64,000 nt of DNA from an uncultured bacterium (lineage in GTDB: Bacteria > Bacillota > Negativicutes > Acidaminococcales > Acidaminococcaceae), in assembly GCA_905215645.1 (NCBI GenBank), contig CAJMQS010000006.1:22276-86275 (forward strand), read 5' to 3'. Shown here piece by piece: positions 34,690-43,983 of the stretch. The notes under the pieces are model-generated. The model saw only the letters and a program-made list of their open reading frames with translations. It searched no databases and was not told where the DNA came from. A program made the position numbers and the translations under genes. Numbering within the stretch: position 1 is the first letter of the stretch; every line of letters begins with the position of its first letter.

Positions 34690-35952
34690 ATGAAGCGTGT
34701 GGTAATCGTAGGAGCCGGAGCGGCCGGCTTCCTGGCAGCCATCGGGGCGGCCGGGAACGGGGCCCAGGTGACGCTCCTGGAAAAAATGGCCATGCCTGGA
34801 CGGAAACTGATGATCACCGGCAAAGGCCGCTGCAACATCACCAATGCCTGTGCCATGGAAGACATGATCCCCATGCTGCCGGGCAACGGAAAATTTTTAT
34901 TTGGGGCTTTCCATTCTTTCACCAATCGGGATATAATGGAACTGTTGGAACGGCACGGACTCCCGGTGAAAGTGGAACGGGGCGGCCGGGTGTTCCCCCA
35001 GAGCGACCGGGCCCTGGACGTGGTGGAGACTTTGGAAAAGATCCTCCGGGAGCTGGGGGTCCAGCTCCTTCTGGAAAAACGGGTCCGGCGGCTGGAAATG
35101 GCCCAGGGCAGGATCACGGCGGTGATCACTGGGGACGGGGGACGCTATCCGGCAGATGCGGTGATCCTCACTACCGGGGGCGCTTCCTACCCTCGTACCG
35201 GTTCTACCGGGGACGGCTATGCCCTGGCCCAGGCAGCCGGCCACACCATCATCCCCCCCAAACCTGCCTTGGTGCCCCTGGAAAGCGATGATGAGGAGAT
35301 CCGCTCTCTCCAGGGCCTGAGCCTTCGGAATGTGCGAGGGACCCTGCTCCAGGGAGACCGGGTCCTGGGACAGGAATTCGGAGAAATGCTCTTTACCCAC
35401 TTCGGGGTCAGCGGTCCCATCATCCTGACCCTTTCCCGGGCGGCTTCGGCGGCTTGGCAGAAAGACCCCCAGGCGGTGTTGGACCTTTCCATCGACTTGA
35501 AGCCGGCCCTGACGCTGGAACAGCTGGATGCCCGGGTGCAGCGGGATTTTGCCAAATACAGCCGGAAGCAGCTGAAAAGCGGCCTCCACGACCTGCTGCC
35601 CCAGAGCCTGATCCCGGTGATCATCGACGCTGCCTGCCTGAAGCCGGAGCAGGAAGTGAACCAGATCACCCGGAAGGAACGCCAACGCCTGGTCCGGACC
35701 CTGAAAGCCTTTATGGTCCCTCTCACCGGGACCCGCCCCCTGGCAGAAGCCATTGTGACGGCCGGGGGCGTCAGCACCAAAGAAATCAACCCTTCCACCT
35801 TTGCTTCCAAAATAGTGCCCAACCTGTACTTTGCGGGAGAAATCATGGATGTGGACGGATATACCGGCGGCTACAACCTCCAGGCAGCCTTTTCATCGGG
35901 CTACGTGGCAGGGACCCATGCCGCCTTGGACGGAAAAGAGGAATCTGAGTGA
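34690..35952 (+). CDS. HI0933/BaiN-family FAD-dependent oxidoreductase
   Basis: 420 residues. FAD motif VVIVGAGAAGFLAAIGAA at the N-terminus, GKGRCNITNAC, TGGASYPRTGSTGDGYALA, FTHFGVSGP and the C-terminal GEIMDVDGYTGGYNLQAAFSSGYVAG. These define the HI0933/YhiN family. Members have been linked to reductase activities (BaiN), but most are uncharacterised. It starts 1 base after rluB and overlaps cmk by 4 bases. Confidence 0.85.
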   Translation: MKRVVIVGAGAAGFLAAIGAAGNGAQVTLLEKMAMPGRKLMITGKGRCNITNACAMEDMIPMLPGNGKFLFGAFHSFTNRDIMELLERHGLPVKVERGGRVFPQSDRALDVVETLEKILRELGVQLLLEKRVRRLEMAQGRITAVITGDGGRYPADAVILTTGGASYPRTGSTGDGYALAQAAGHTIIPPKPALVPLESDDEEIRSLQGLSLRNVRGTLLQGDRVLGQEFGEMLFTHFGVSGPIILTLSRAASAAWQKDPQAVLDLSIDLKPALTLEQLDARVQRDFAKYSRKQLKSGLHDLLPQSLIPVIIDAACLKPEQEVNQITRKERQRLVRTLKAFMVPLTGTRPLAEAIVTAGGVSTKEINPSTFASKIVPNLYFAGEIMDVDGYTGGYNLQAAFSSGYVAGTHAALDGKEESE

Positions 35953-36614
35953 AAAAGATCATCATTGCCATCGATGGCCCTGCCGGTGCCGGGAAAAGCA
36001 CCATTGCCAAGAAAGTGGCCGCCCTCCTGGGCTATGCCTATATCGATACGGGAGCCATGTACCGGGCGGTGACCCTGCGCTTTTTGGAAAGCGGGGAAGC
36101 TTTCAGCGAAAAAACGGTGACGGATATCGCAGATAGGATCCAGATCACCTTCCAGTACCGGGAGGGGATCAACCGGGTGTTTGCAGATGGGGAAGAAGTC
36201 ACAGAAGCCATCCGCAGCCTGGAAGTCTCCCAGAATGTGTCCCGGGTATCGGCCGTGGGCGGCGTGCGGACAGCCATGGTGGCAGCCCAGCGGAAGATCG
36301 GTGCCCAGGGCGGTGTGGTCATGGACGGCCGGGACATCGGTACGGTGGTGTTCCCCCAGGCGGAACTGAAGGTGTTCCTGACCGCTTCCGTGGAGGAACG
36401 GGCTCGGCGGCGGTATCTGGAGCTGAAGGAAAAAGGGACGGAAGTGTCCCTGGAGGAATTGGAAAAACGGATCGCCCAGAGGGATGCCCTGGACGAAAAT
36501 CGGGAAATCTCTCCCCTCCGGTGTGCAGAAGACGCCCGGTATCTGGATTCCACGGCCCTTTCCATCGATCAGGTGACGGAACGGATCGCGGCTATGGCCA
36601 AAGAGGTGCTGTAA
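35949..36614 (+). CDS. cmk: Cytidylate kinase
   Basis: 221 residues. P-loop IAIDGPAGAGKSTIAKKVA, YIDTGAMYRAVT, MDGRDIGTVVFP, and the LID region RDALDENREISPLRCAEDARYLDSTALSID. Phosphorylates CMP and dCMP. GTG start overlapping the preceding stop. Cmk-plsC-ispH/rpsA is a common order in Firmicutes. Confidence 0.95.
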   Translation: MKKIIIAIDGPAGAGKSTIAKKVAALLGYAYIDTGAMYRAVTLRFLESGEAFSEKTVTDIADRIQITFQYREGINRVFADGEEVTEAIRSLEVSQNVSRVSAVGGVRTAMVAAQRKIGAQGGVVMDGRDIGTVVFPQAELKVFLTASVEERARRRYLELKEKGTEVSLEELEKRIAQRDALDENREISPLRCAEDARYLDSTALSIDQVTERIAAMAKEVL

Positions 36615-36615
36615 G

Positions 36616-37212
36616 ATGTGGTACCGTTTTGTCCAGCTGCTGTTTTCCATCCTTTTCCGGATCATCTACCGGCTCCGGGTCATCGGGCGGGAGAATATCC
36701 CGAAACAGGGACCCGTGGTGATCGCCTGCAACCATGTGAGCCTGTTGGACCCGCCCATGGTAGGGACGGCTTCTTCCCGGCCCGTCCATTTCATGGCCAA
36801 AAGCGAACTGTTCGTTCCCATCCTGGGGACGCTGTATAAAAGCCTGGGGGCTTTTCCCGTCCACCGGGGAGCCGCCGATGCCCATGCCATCCGGACGGCA
36901 CTCACCATCCTGAAGCAACAGGAAGTGCTGGGGATCTTCCCTGAAGGCCACCGGAGCCGGGACGGGAAACTGGGGAAAGCCCAGCCCGGTGCCCTGGCCA
37001 TTGCCCTCAAAGGCAAAGCGGAAGTAGTGCCCACCTGCATCCTGGGCAGCGACCTGAAGCACCGGAAAAGCTTCTGGCCCCAGATCACCGTGGTGTTCGG
37101 GAAACCCATGAAGCTGGAGAATGAACAGGGAAATAAACTGAAAGTGGAGGAGCTGAGCGAAGAGCTGATGAAAGAAATCCAGGCTCTCATGGACGCTCAC
37201 AGGGAAAAATAG
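36616..37212 (+). CDS. plsC: 1-acyl-sn-glycerol-3-phosphate acyltransferase
   Basis: 198 residues. One N-terminal hydrophobic helix, then the acyltransferase motifs NHVSLLDPP (H-x4-D catalytic pair), GAFPVHRG and FPEGHRSRDG. Makes phosphatidic acid at the inner membrane; plsY and gpsA a few kb downstream supply the preceding steps. Starts 1 base after cmk. Confidence 0.92.
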   Translation: MWYRFVQLLFSILFRIIYRLRVIGRENIPKQGPVVIACNHVSLLDPPMVGTASSRPVHFMAKSELFVPILGTLYKSLGAFPVHRGAADAHAIRTALTILKQQEVLGIFPEGHRSRDGKLGKAQPGALAIALKGKAEVVPTCILGSDLKHRKSFWPQITVVFGKPMKLENEQGNKLKVEELSEELMKEIQALMDAHREK

Positions 37213-37215
37213 CAG

Positions 37216-39258
37216 ATGAAAATCTATGTTGCAGACCCTTGCGGCTTCTGTTATGGAGTAAAAAGAGCGATACACGTTGCAGAACTGCAAGCAAAAGGGT
37301 ATAATGATAGTATTGCCACTCTGGGTGAATTGGTTCATAATCCCCGTGTTGTAGAAAAACTGAAACAGCAAGGTGTAGAATGTAAGGAGAAGCTGGCGCA
37401 ATTCGCGGCTGGCGATACAGTCATATTCCGATCCCATGGGGTGGGCCCTGCTCTTTATGAGGAGGCCGCCCAGCGGGAACTGAAAGTCATCGATGCCACT
37501 TGTCCTCATGTGCGGAAAGCACAGAAAACGGCTGCTGAACTGGCAGAAGAAGGCCGTTTCGTCATCATTATTGGGGAAAAGCGTCATCCTGAGGTGCAAA
37601 GTATCAAGGCTTGGGCAGGCAGCGATTCTGTGGTCATCGAAACACCCGATGATCTTGGATCTCTTCCTGAAAAAGATAAGTTTGGGGTAGTCAGTCAGAC
37701 GACTTTTGAAGCTGAGAAGTTTAACCTTCTGCTTCGAATGGCTCAGGAGAAACGTCCGGGCGACTATAAAGTCGTGCGAACCATTTGCACTGCCACCGCA
37801 GAACGACAGGCTGCCGCACGGCAGCTGGCAGGGAAAACAGATGCTTTCTTCGTGTTTGGCGGCAAGAACAGCGCGAACACGAGACACCTGTGGGAACTGG
37901 CCAGGGAAATCAACCCCCGTTCCTATCTTTTGCAGGACGCCAGCGAGATCACTGGACCGATGCTGGCCGGAGCACACAAAATTGGCATCACTGCTGGCGC
38001 ATCGACGCCGCAGGAAATTATTGAGGAGGCTATTGGAACTATGGAAACGATGGAAAGTTTGTTGGGCGAACAGGAATGCATGAAATTGCACATTGGCATG
38101 ATTGTGGAGGCTACTGTAGTAGAAGTGACCGATGATGAGGTCGTAGTAGACTTCGGGTATCAGAGTGAAGGTTCTGTGGCCTTCGACCAATGGACTTTGG
38201 GTGGGACCAAGGACACCGTAGCCCCCACTGTGAAACCGGGCGACAAAGTGACCCTGAAGGTCATTGCCAGCGAAAACCAGGATGGCCTGGTGGTCCTGAG
38301 CCGGACCAAAGCAGAAGCCGATCAGGCTTGGCTGAAACTGCCGGAAGAACTGGCTGACAAAAAGACTGTACAGGTCAAAGGCCTGCGGGCTGTCAAAGGC
38401 GGCCTGACTGTTTCTTATGATGGACTGACTGGCTTCATCCCTGCTTCCCATCTGGATCTGAAGCATGTGGATGATGTGAAGGAATATGAAGGCAAAGACT
38501 TGGAAGTTTCTCTCCTGGAAATCAATCCGGAAAAGAAACGCCTGGTATTCTCCCGGAGAAACGTCCTGCGGGAAGAACGGGCAGCCAAGAATGCCGCTTA
38601 TAAAGAAGAAAGAGCCAAACGGGAAGAAGAACGGAAAGAAGCCCTGGAAAAGGCTTTCCAGACTTTCCATGAAGGGGAAACCGTGGAAGGGACCATCAAG
38701 AGCATCGTGGATTTCGGGATGTTCGTGGAAATCGCTCCCATGGTCCAGGGCCTGGTGCACATTTCCGAAGTATCCTGGGACCGCAGCGTGAAGCCGGCTG
38801 ACCTGTACAAAGTAGGCGAAAAGATCAACGTCTACATCAAAGGCCTGGATGAAGAAAAAGGCCGGATCAGCCTGTCCGTCAAAGCCCTCCAGGAAGATCC
38901 CTGGGTCACCGCTGCCAAAGAATTCCATGTGGGTGACATCGTGACCGGTACGGTTGTACGGTTCCTGCCTTTCGGCGCCATCGTGAAGCTGAACGATAAG
39001 AACGAAGGCATGATCCATATTTCCGAAATCGCTGAACAGCGGATCGAAAAACCGGAAGATGTCCTGGAAATCGGTCAGGAAGTGAAAGTGAAAGTCCTGC
39101 GTGTGGACACCGAACACAAGAAGATCGCCCTGAGCATCACCAAAGCCAAGGAAGATGCTGAAAAGGCTGAAATGCGTCAGTATCTGGGCAAGAAGAGCAC
39201 CCTGTCCCAGGGCCTGGGCGAAAAACTGGCTGAAGCAGAAGCAGAAGCCCATAAATAA
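37216..39258 (+). CDS. ispH: Fusion: HMBPP reductase (IspH) with S1 RNA-binding domains (RpsA-like)
   Basis: 680 residues. Residues 1 to ~285 are IspH, the last MEP-pathway enzyme: Cys ligands in DPCGFCYGVKRAIHVAE, DATCPHVRKAQ and the third in RTICTATAERQ; HGVGP and THKIGITAGASTP follow. From ~290 come four S1 repeats (for example EATVVEVTDDEVVVDFGYQSEG, EGTIKSIVDFGMFVEIAPMVQGLVHISEVSW, VTGTVVRFLPFGAIVKLNDKNEGMIHISEI). The fusion is known from Firmicutes and Negativicutes. The IspH half is visibly lower in GC than its neighbours. The S1 half probably binds mRNA and the ribosome. Confidence 0.93.
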   Translation: MKIYVADPCGFCYGVKRAIHVAELQAKGYNDSIATLGELVHNPRVVEKLKQQGVECKEKLAQFAAGDTVIFRSHGVGPALYEEAAQRELKVIDATCPHVRKAQKTAAELAEEGRFVIIIGEKRHPEVQSIKAWAGSDSVVIETPDDLGSLPEKDKFGVVSQTTFEAEKFNLLLRMAQEKRPGDYKVVRTICTATAERQAAARQLAGKTDAFFVFGGKNSANTRHLWELAREINPRSYLLQDASEITGPMLAGAHKIGITAGASTPQEIIEEAIGTMETMESLLGEQECMKLHIGMIVEATVVEVTDDEVVVDFGYQSEGSVAFDQWTLGGTKDTVAPTVKPGDKVTLKVIASENQDGLVVLSRTKAEADQAWLKLPEELADKKTVQVKGLRAVKGGLTVSYDGLTGFIPASHLDLKHVDDVKEYEGKDLEVSLLEINPEKKRLVFSRRNVLREERAAKNAAYKEERAKREEERKEALEKAFQTFHEGETVEGTIKSIVDFGMFVEIAPMVQGLVHISEVSWDRSVKPADLYKVGEKINVYIKGLDEEKGRISLSVKALQEDPWVTAAKEFHVGDIVTGTVVRFLPFGAIVKLNDKNEGMIHISEIAEQRIEKPEDVLEIGQEVKVKVLRVDTEHKKIALSITKAKEDAEKAEMRQYLGKKSTLSQGLGEKLAEAEAEAHK

Positions 39259-39278
39259 GTAAGAGAGGTTTGTCATAG

Positions 39279-40331
39279 ATGAAAAGCCGGGAGAGCCGTA
39301 AAATCGATCATATCAAGTATGCCCTGCACCTTGAGGATGGTCCTTGCGCCACCGGCTTTTCTGATATACAGGTGTTCCACCGGGCTTTGCCCCAGGCGGA
39401 CCGGCGGGACATCGACCTTTCCACCACCCTTCCGGGGATCGGGACGCTTTCCCAGCCCCTGGTGATCAATGCCATCACCGGCGGGGCGGAAGCGGTGAAA
39501 GCCATCAACGGGGAACTGGCTGCCGTGGCCCGGGAAACCGGCTGCGCCATGGCGGTAGGGTCCCAGTACGGGGCTGTCCGGAAAGGCATGTATGAAGATA
39601 CCTTTGCCATAGCCCGGCAGGTGGATCCCAAGGGGCTGCTCTTTGCCAATGTCAGTGCCTTGGCATCTCCTGATGAAGCCCGGCGGGCAGTGGACATGAT
39701 CCAGGCCCAGGCCCTCCAGATCCATCTGAACAGTGCCCAGGAACTGGCCATGGAAGAAGGGGACCGGGATTTCTCCCACTGGCTGGAACAGATCGAAGCC
39801 GTCTGTGCCCAGTCTGAAGTCCCGGTGATCGTGAAAGAAACAGGCTGTGGAATGGCCCGGGAAGATGCCAGACGCCTCCTGGACTGCGGGGTATCCATCC
39901 TGGATACCGGCGGTGCAGGGGGAACCAATTTCCCGGCCATCGAAGGCTGCCGCTATCCGGAAGGGAACCAGGAACTCTCCTACTGGGGGATTCCCACGGC
40001 CCTTTCCCTTTTGGAAGTGGTGGAAGCCAAGGGCTGGCAAAAAGGAATCATCGCTTCCGGCGGGATCCGGACGGCTTTGGATGTGTTCAAGGCCCGGATG
40101 CTGGGAGCCAATGCAGTGGGGATGGCAGGCAATATCCTGCGGCTGGTCCAGGCCAGCGGGACCCAAAGTGCCATCGACTGGATCCATAAGCTGTTGGAAG
40201 CCGTGAAAGATTTCTACACCCTGACCGGGTGTACCCGAGAGGATGAGCTGCGCCAGGTCCGGTACTATTTCACCGGAAACCTGGCGGCAGCGGTCCGCTC
40301 CTTTCCCTACGGGGAAAATGAATATAACTGA
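39279..40331 (+). CDS. fni: Type 2 isopentenyl-diphosphate delta-isomerase
   Basis: 350 residues, FMN- and NADPH-dependent isomerase of the alpha/beta-barrel type. ESRKIDHIKYAL start, INAITGGAEAVKAINGELA, AVGSQYGAVR, NVSALASPDEARRAVDMI, LQIHLNSAQE, VKETGCGMAREDA, DTGGAGGTNFPAIE, IIASGGIRTALDVFKARMLGA. It interconverts IPP and DMAPP, the step after IspH, encoded just upstream. Confidence 0.93.
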   Translation: MKSRESRKIDHIKYALHLEDGPCATGFSDIQVFHRALPQADRRDIDLSTTLPGIGTLSQPLVINAITGGAEAVKAINGELAAVARETGCAMAVGSQYGAVRKGMYEDTFAIARQVDPKGLLFANVSALASPDEARRAVDMIQAQALQIHLNSAQELAMEEGDRDFSHWLEQIEAVCAQSEVPVIVKETGCGMAREDARRLLDCGVSILDTGGAGGTNFPAIEGCRYPEGNQELSYWGIPTALSLLEVVEAKGWQKGIIASGGIRTALDVFKARMLGANAVGMAGNILRLVQASGTQSAIDWIHKLLEAVKDFYTLTGCTREDELRQVRYYFTGNLAAAVRSFPYGENEYN

Positions 40332-40346
40332 AAGAGGTTCATTTCC

Positions 40347-41678
40347 ATGAGCAAACCCATAGTTGCAATTGTCGGCAGACCCAACGTCGGCAAATCAACA
40401 CTATTTAACATATTTGCCGACAGCCGGATTTCCATTGTGGAAGATACCCCGGGGGTCACCCGGGACCGTCTGTACGCAGATGCGGAATGGCTGGACCGGA
40501 AGTTCACCATGGTGGATACCGGCGGGATCGAGATGCAGAACACTGATTCCATTGCTGTTTCCATCCGGCAGCAGGCGGAAGTGGCCATCCGGGAAGCGGA
40601 TGTGATCCTGTTCGTGTGCGATGCCCGGACGGGGATCACCAATGATGACCTGGAAGTGGCCAAGATGCTCCGGCAGTCCCGGAAGCCCGTGGTGCTGGCA
40701 GTGAACAAGGCGGATACCCCCAAGCAGGAGGCAGAAGCCTATGAATTCTACAATCTGGGGATCGGGGAACCCTACCTGATTTCTGCCTCCAACCGGCTGA
40801 ACCTGGGGGATCTGCTGGATGCGGTGGTGGAAAAATTCCCTCCCGAAGGGGATGACGAGGAAGACAATGAAGATGTGATCAAGGTGGCCATCATCGGCCG
40901 GCCCAATGTGGGCAAATCTTCCATCTTCAATGACATCATCGGCCAGACCCGTTCCATCGTCAGCGATGTAGCCGGGACTACCCGGGATGCCATCGACGTG
41001 CCGGTGGAAAAAGACGGCCAGACCTATCTGTTCATCGATACGGCAGGGATGCGCCGGAAAGGAAAAATCGACGAGCCCATTGAAAAATACAGCATCATCC
41101 GGACTCTCCGGGCAGTGGACCGGAGTGACGTGGTGCTCCTGGTGCTCAACGCCGTGGAAGGGATCACGGATCAGGATAAAAAGATTGCCGGCTACGCCCA
41201 TGAAGCGGGCAAAGGGATCGTGATCGTGGTGAACAAGTGGGATCTGTATCCTGACAAAACGGTGATGTCTACGGAAGAATTCACCAAGAATATCCGCCAT
41301 GAACTGATTTTCATGCCCTATGCCAATGTGGTGTATGTGTCGGCGCTGACCCAGCAGCGGATCAGCCGGCTGCCGGAAATGATCAAAGACGCGGCGGAAG
41401 CCAATGCTATGCGGATCTCCACCAGCGTATTGAACCAGGTGGTCACCGACGCGGTGGCCATGAACCAGCCTCCTATGGAAAAGGGCAAACGGCTGAAGAT
41501 CCTGTATACCACCCAGGTAAAGGTGAAGCCGCCGACTTTCGTGATTTTCTGCAACGAACCGGAAATCATGCATTTCTCCTATCAGCGGTATCTGGAAAAC
41601 CAGCTCCGGGAAGCTTTTGGCTTCAAGGGGACCCCCATCAACATCATCGTCCGGGGCAAGAATGAGGACGAGGCATAA
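40347..41678 (+). CDS. der: Ribosome-assembly GTPase Der (EngA)
   Basis: 443 residues with two tandem GTPase domains: AIVGRPNVGKSTLF (residue ~7) and AIIGRPNVGKSSIF (~180), DTPGV and DTAGM G3 boxes, two NK(A/W)D G4 boxes, and a C-terminal KH-like domain. Needed for 50S assembly. Complete and typical. Confidence 0.97.
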   Translation: MSKPIVAIVGRPNVGKSTLFNIFADSRISIVEDTPGVTRDRLYADAEWLDRKFTMVDTGGIEMQNTDSIAVSIRQQAEVAIREADVILFVCDARTGITNDDLEVAKMLRQSRKPVVLAVNKADTPKQEAEAYEFYNLGIGEPYLISASNRLNLGDLLDAVVEKFPPEGDDEEDNEDVIKVAIIGRPNVGKSSIFNDIIGQTRSIVSDVAGTTRDAIDVPVEKDGQTYLFIDTAGMRRKGKIDEPIEKYSIIRTLRAVDRSDVVLLVLNAVEGITDQDKKIAGYAHEAGKGIVIVVNKWDLYPDKTVMSTEEFTKNIRHELIFMPYANVVYVSALTQQRISRLPEMIKDAAEANAMRISTSVLNQVVTDAVAMNQPPMEKGKRLKILYTTQVKVKPPTFVIFCNEPEIMHFSYQRYLENQLREAFGFKGTPINIIVRGKNEDEA

Positions 41679-41693
41679 GGACGGTCGAAGAGT

Positions 41694-42296
41694 ATGGACT
41701 ATGTATTGAGTGCAGTGATCGGATATCTCCTGGGCTCCATCTCCTGCGGGCTCCTTTTGGTGAAGCTGGTCTGCGGGATCGATATCCGGGAGTATGGCAG
41801 CCACAATATCGGAGCCACCAATGTGTTCCGGACCGTGGGAGCACGGATGGCCTCTTTCGTCCTCTTGGGGGATCTGCTGAAAGGGGTGTTGGCACTCTAC
41901 CTGGTCAATCATTTCGTTTCCTCTGATCTGGGCGTGCTGCTGGTCTGCGCCGCCTGCGCCATCCTGGGCCACAGTTTTTCCTGGATGTGCGGATTCCGGG
42001 GCGGCAAGGGAGTGGCCACCGGGCTGGGGATCTTGCTATACTTCATGCCGGAAGTAGCGGTGTTTGCCCTGACCATCTGGCTGGCCACGGTGTTCGTCAC
42101 CCGGTATGTCTCCCTGGGATCCATCCTGGCAGCCCTGGCGGCGCCTTTTTCCGCTTGGTACCTGGGCTATGACTGGCGTCTGGTAGCTTTTGTAGGGCTC
42201 TGTGCCATCGTAGTGGTGGCCCGTCACTACCAGAACATGATCCGCCTGAAGAACGGCACAGAAAACAAGATCCGCCAAGGTCATTGGAAGAAATAA
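41694..42296 (+). CDS. plsY: Acyl-phosphate:glycerol-3-phosphate acyltransferase PlsY
   Basis: 200 residues, five to six membrane helices. Motifs GYLLGSISCGLLLVK, GSHNIGATNVFRTVG, GHSFSWMCGFRGGKGVATGLGIL and the C-terminal RHYQNMIRLKNGTE identify PlsY. First acylation of glycerol-3-phosphate. Followed by a hairpin and gpsA. Confidence 0.95.
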   Translation: MDYVLSAVIGYLLGSISCGLLLVKLVCGIDIREYGSHNIGATNVFRTVGARMASFVLLGDLLKGVLALYLVNHFVSSDLGVLLVCAACAILGHSFSWMCGFRGGKGVATGLGILLYFMPEVAVFALTIWLATVFVTRYVSLGSILAALAAPFSAWYLGYDWRLVAFVGLCAIVVVARHYQNMIRLKNGTENKIRQGHWKK

Positions 42297-42298
42297 GA

Positions 42299-42331
42299 GG
42301 CTGTTGCACCTGCAACAGCCCTTCTATTTTT
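42299..42331 (+). terminator. Terminator or attenuator between plsY and gpsA
   Basis: GGCTGTTGCACCTGCAACAGCC then CTTCTATTTTT; member of the recurring hairpin family. Confidence 0.7.
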
Positions 42332-42347
42332 CAAAGGAGTTGAAACC

Positions 42348-43340
42348 ATGAAAGCAGCAGTCATTGGGGCCGGCAGCTGGGGGACCGTCCTGGCCCAGAT
42401 CCTGGCGGAGAACGGCCATGCCACCGTGCTCTGGGTCCGGAATCCGGAGAAGGCAGAAAAGATCCGAGAGACCCGGTGCAACGGGGATTATCTGCCCGAT
42501 TTCCGTCTGTCTCCTGCCCTTGCGGTCACCTCCAGTCTCCAGGAAGCGGTGGCAGGGGCGGAAGTCCTGGTCTTCGTGGTCCCTTCCAAGGGAATGGGTA
42601 CCATTGCCCGGCAGGCAGCCGCCTTTACGGACTGCCAGGACCAGGTGATCCTTTCCTGTACCAAAGGATTCGACTTGGCCAGCCATGAGCTGATGACGGA
42701 TATCTTAGAAGAAACCTTCCCCCGGGCCCGGGCCATCGCTGCCCTCAGCGGTCCCAACCTGGCCCGGGAAATCGCCCAGAAACAGCCGGCAGCTACGGTG
42801 ATCGCCTGCCGGGAGATGAAAGAGGCCCGGTTCCTCCAAAAATGCTTCATGAACGGCTATTTCCGGCCCTACACTTCCACGGATCTCATCGGGGTGGAGC
42901 TGTGCGGCTGTGTGAAGAACTGCATCGCCTTGGTGGGAGGCATGCTCTCCGGACTGGGCTACGGGGAAAATGCCCAGGCCGGGCTGATCACCCGGGGGCT
43001 GGCGGAAATCACCCGTCTGGGAGTGAAGATGGGGGCTCGGAGGGCTACCTTCTTCGGCCTGGCCGGGGTGGGAGACCTGATCGCCACCTGCACCAGTCCT
43101 CTGAGCCGGAACCGTTCTGCCGGCTATGCCCTGGCCCAAGGGAAATCTTTGGAGGAAATCACCAGCGGGACCCGGATGGTCATCGAGGGAATTAACGCCA
43201 CCCCGGTGGTCCGGGAACTGGCAGCCCGGCACCAGGTGGAAATGCCCATCATCGAGCAGCTGTACCAGGTCCTGTTCCAGAAAAAGCAAGTGCAGCAAGC
43301 CATTGCAGACCTGATGAAAAGAACTGCAAAGAAAGAGTAG
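42348..43340 (+). CDS. gpsA: NAD(P)+-dependent glycerol-3-phosphate dehydrogenase
   Basis: 330 residues. Rossmann motif AAVIGAGSWGTVLAQILAENGH, SCTKGFD, ALSGPNLAREIAQKQPAA, catalytic Lys in ELCGCVKNCIALVGGM, and RNRSAGYALAQG. Provides sn-glycerol-3-phosphate for PlsY and PlsC. RBS AAAGGAG. Confidence 0.95.
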   Translation: MKAAVIGAGSWGTVLAQILAENGHATVLWVRNPEKAEKIRETRCNGDYLPDFRLSPALAVTSSLQEAVAGAEVLVFVVPSKGMGTIARQAAAFTDCQDQVILSCTKGFDLASHELMTDILEETFPRARAIAALSGPNLAREIAQKQPAATVIACREMKEARFLQKCFMNGYFRPYTSTDLIGVELCGCVKNCIALVGGMLSGLGYGENAQAGLITRGLAEITRLGVKMGARRATFFGLAGVGDLIATCTSPLSRNRSAGYALAQGKSLEEITSGTRMVIEGINATPVVRELAARHQVEMPIIEQLYQVLFQKKQVQQAIADLMKRTAKKE

Positions 43341-43357
43341 AATTCTAGGGAGCAGTA

Positions 43358-43366
43358 TGATATAAT
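43358..43366 (+). promoter_or_regulatory. Extended -10 promoter before the ACT-domain gene
   Basis: TG-A-TATAAT, 47 bases before ATG 43414; no clear -35, as is common with extended -10 elements. Confidence 0.6.
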
Positions 43367-43413
43367 GTCTTTCTAGGAAGGATTAAGATTCTTATGGAAA
43401 GGATAGATGACAC

Positions 43414-43866
43414 ATGGCCAATGAAAAGAAATCCGAATTTTATTTAGTCAGAGAAGAAATTCTCCCCGAAGCAATCAAAAAGACAATCCTGGTCAAAGAA
43501 ATCCTGAAACGAGGGAAGATGAAGACGGTCAATGAAGCGGTGAGCAAGGTGGGATTGAGCCGCAGTGCCTACTACAAATACAAGGATTACGTATTCCCGT
43601 TTTATGATGCCAGCAAGGAAAAGGTCATCACCATTTCCCTCCTGCTGGAACACAAACCCGGTGTCCTTTCCAGCGTGCTCAACACCATTGCAGGAGATGG
43701 GGGCAGCGTGATCACCATCAACCAGGGGGTCCCTCTCCAAGGGGTAGCCAACACTACCATCTCGGTGGAGACCAAATACCTGAACATCGATATGGAAGCC
43801 CTGCTGGATAAGCTCCGGCTGATCGACGGGGTGAAGCGCCTGGACGTTTTGGGGCAGGTGGACTGA
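43414..43866 (+). CDS. UPF0735-type ACT-domain protein (PheB-like)
   Basis: 150 residues. An N-terminal helical, DNA-binding-like part (ILKRGKMKTVNEAVSKVGLSRSAYYKYKDYVFPF) and a C-terminal ACT domain (ISLLLEHKPGVLSSVLNTIAGDGGSVITINQGVP) that normally binds an amino acid. The family sits next to hom-thrB in many Firmicutes and is thought to regulate amino-acid synthesis. The ligand is not known; threonine or homoserine would fit the neighbourhood. Confidence 0.87.
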   Translation: MANEKKSEFYLVREEILPEAIKKTILVKEILKRGKMKTVNEAVSKVGLSRSAYYKYKDYVFPFYDASKEKVITISLLLEHKPGVLSSVLNTIAGDGGSVITINQGVPLQGVANTTISVETKYLNIDMEALLDKLRLIDGVKRLDVLGQVD

Positions 43867-43934
43867 ACCTTCCGGTACCGGCAGAGAGGACCCTTTGCCG
43901 GGGCGAAGGACAACTGAAACAGGCAATACTTTGT

Positions 43935-43961
43935 GGGCTGTCGGATCTCGGCAGCCCCTTT
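43935..43961 (+). terminator. Hairpin in the leader of hom
   Basis: GGGCTGTC GGATCTC GGCAGCCC then CTTTAC; lies 23 bases before the homoserine dehydrogenase start. Weak T-run; could be an attenuator or a partial terminator of the ACT gene. Confidence 0.5.
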
Positions 43962-43983
43962 ACAACTAGGAGGATGAGGGGAA

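Noticed and set aside
36592..39276. Minus-strand open frame of 894 codons opposite plsC and ispH-S1
   Set aside because: Shadow of the plus-strand genes; low-complexity Phe/His-rich translation.
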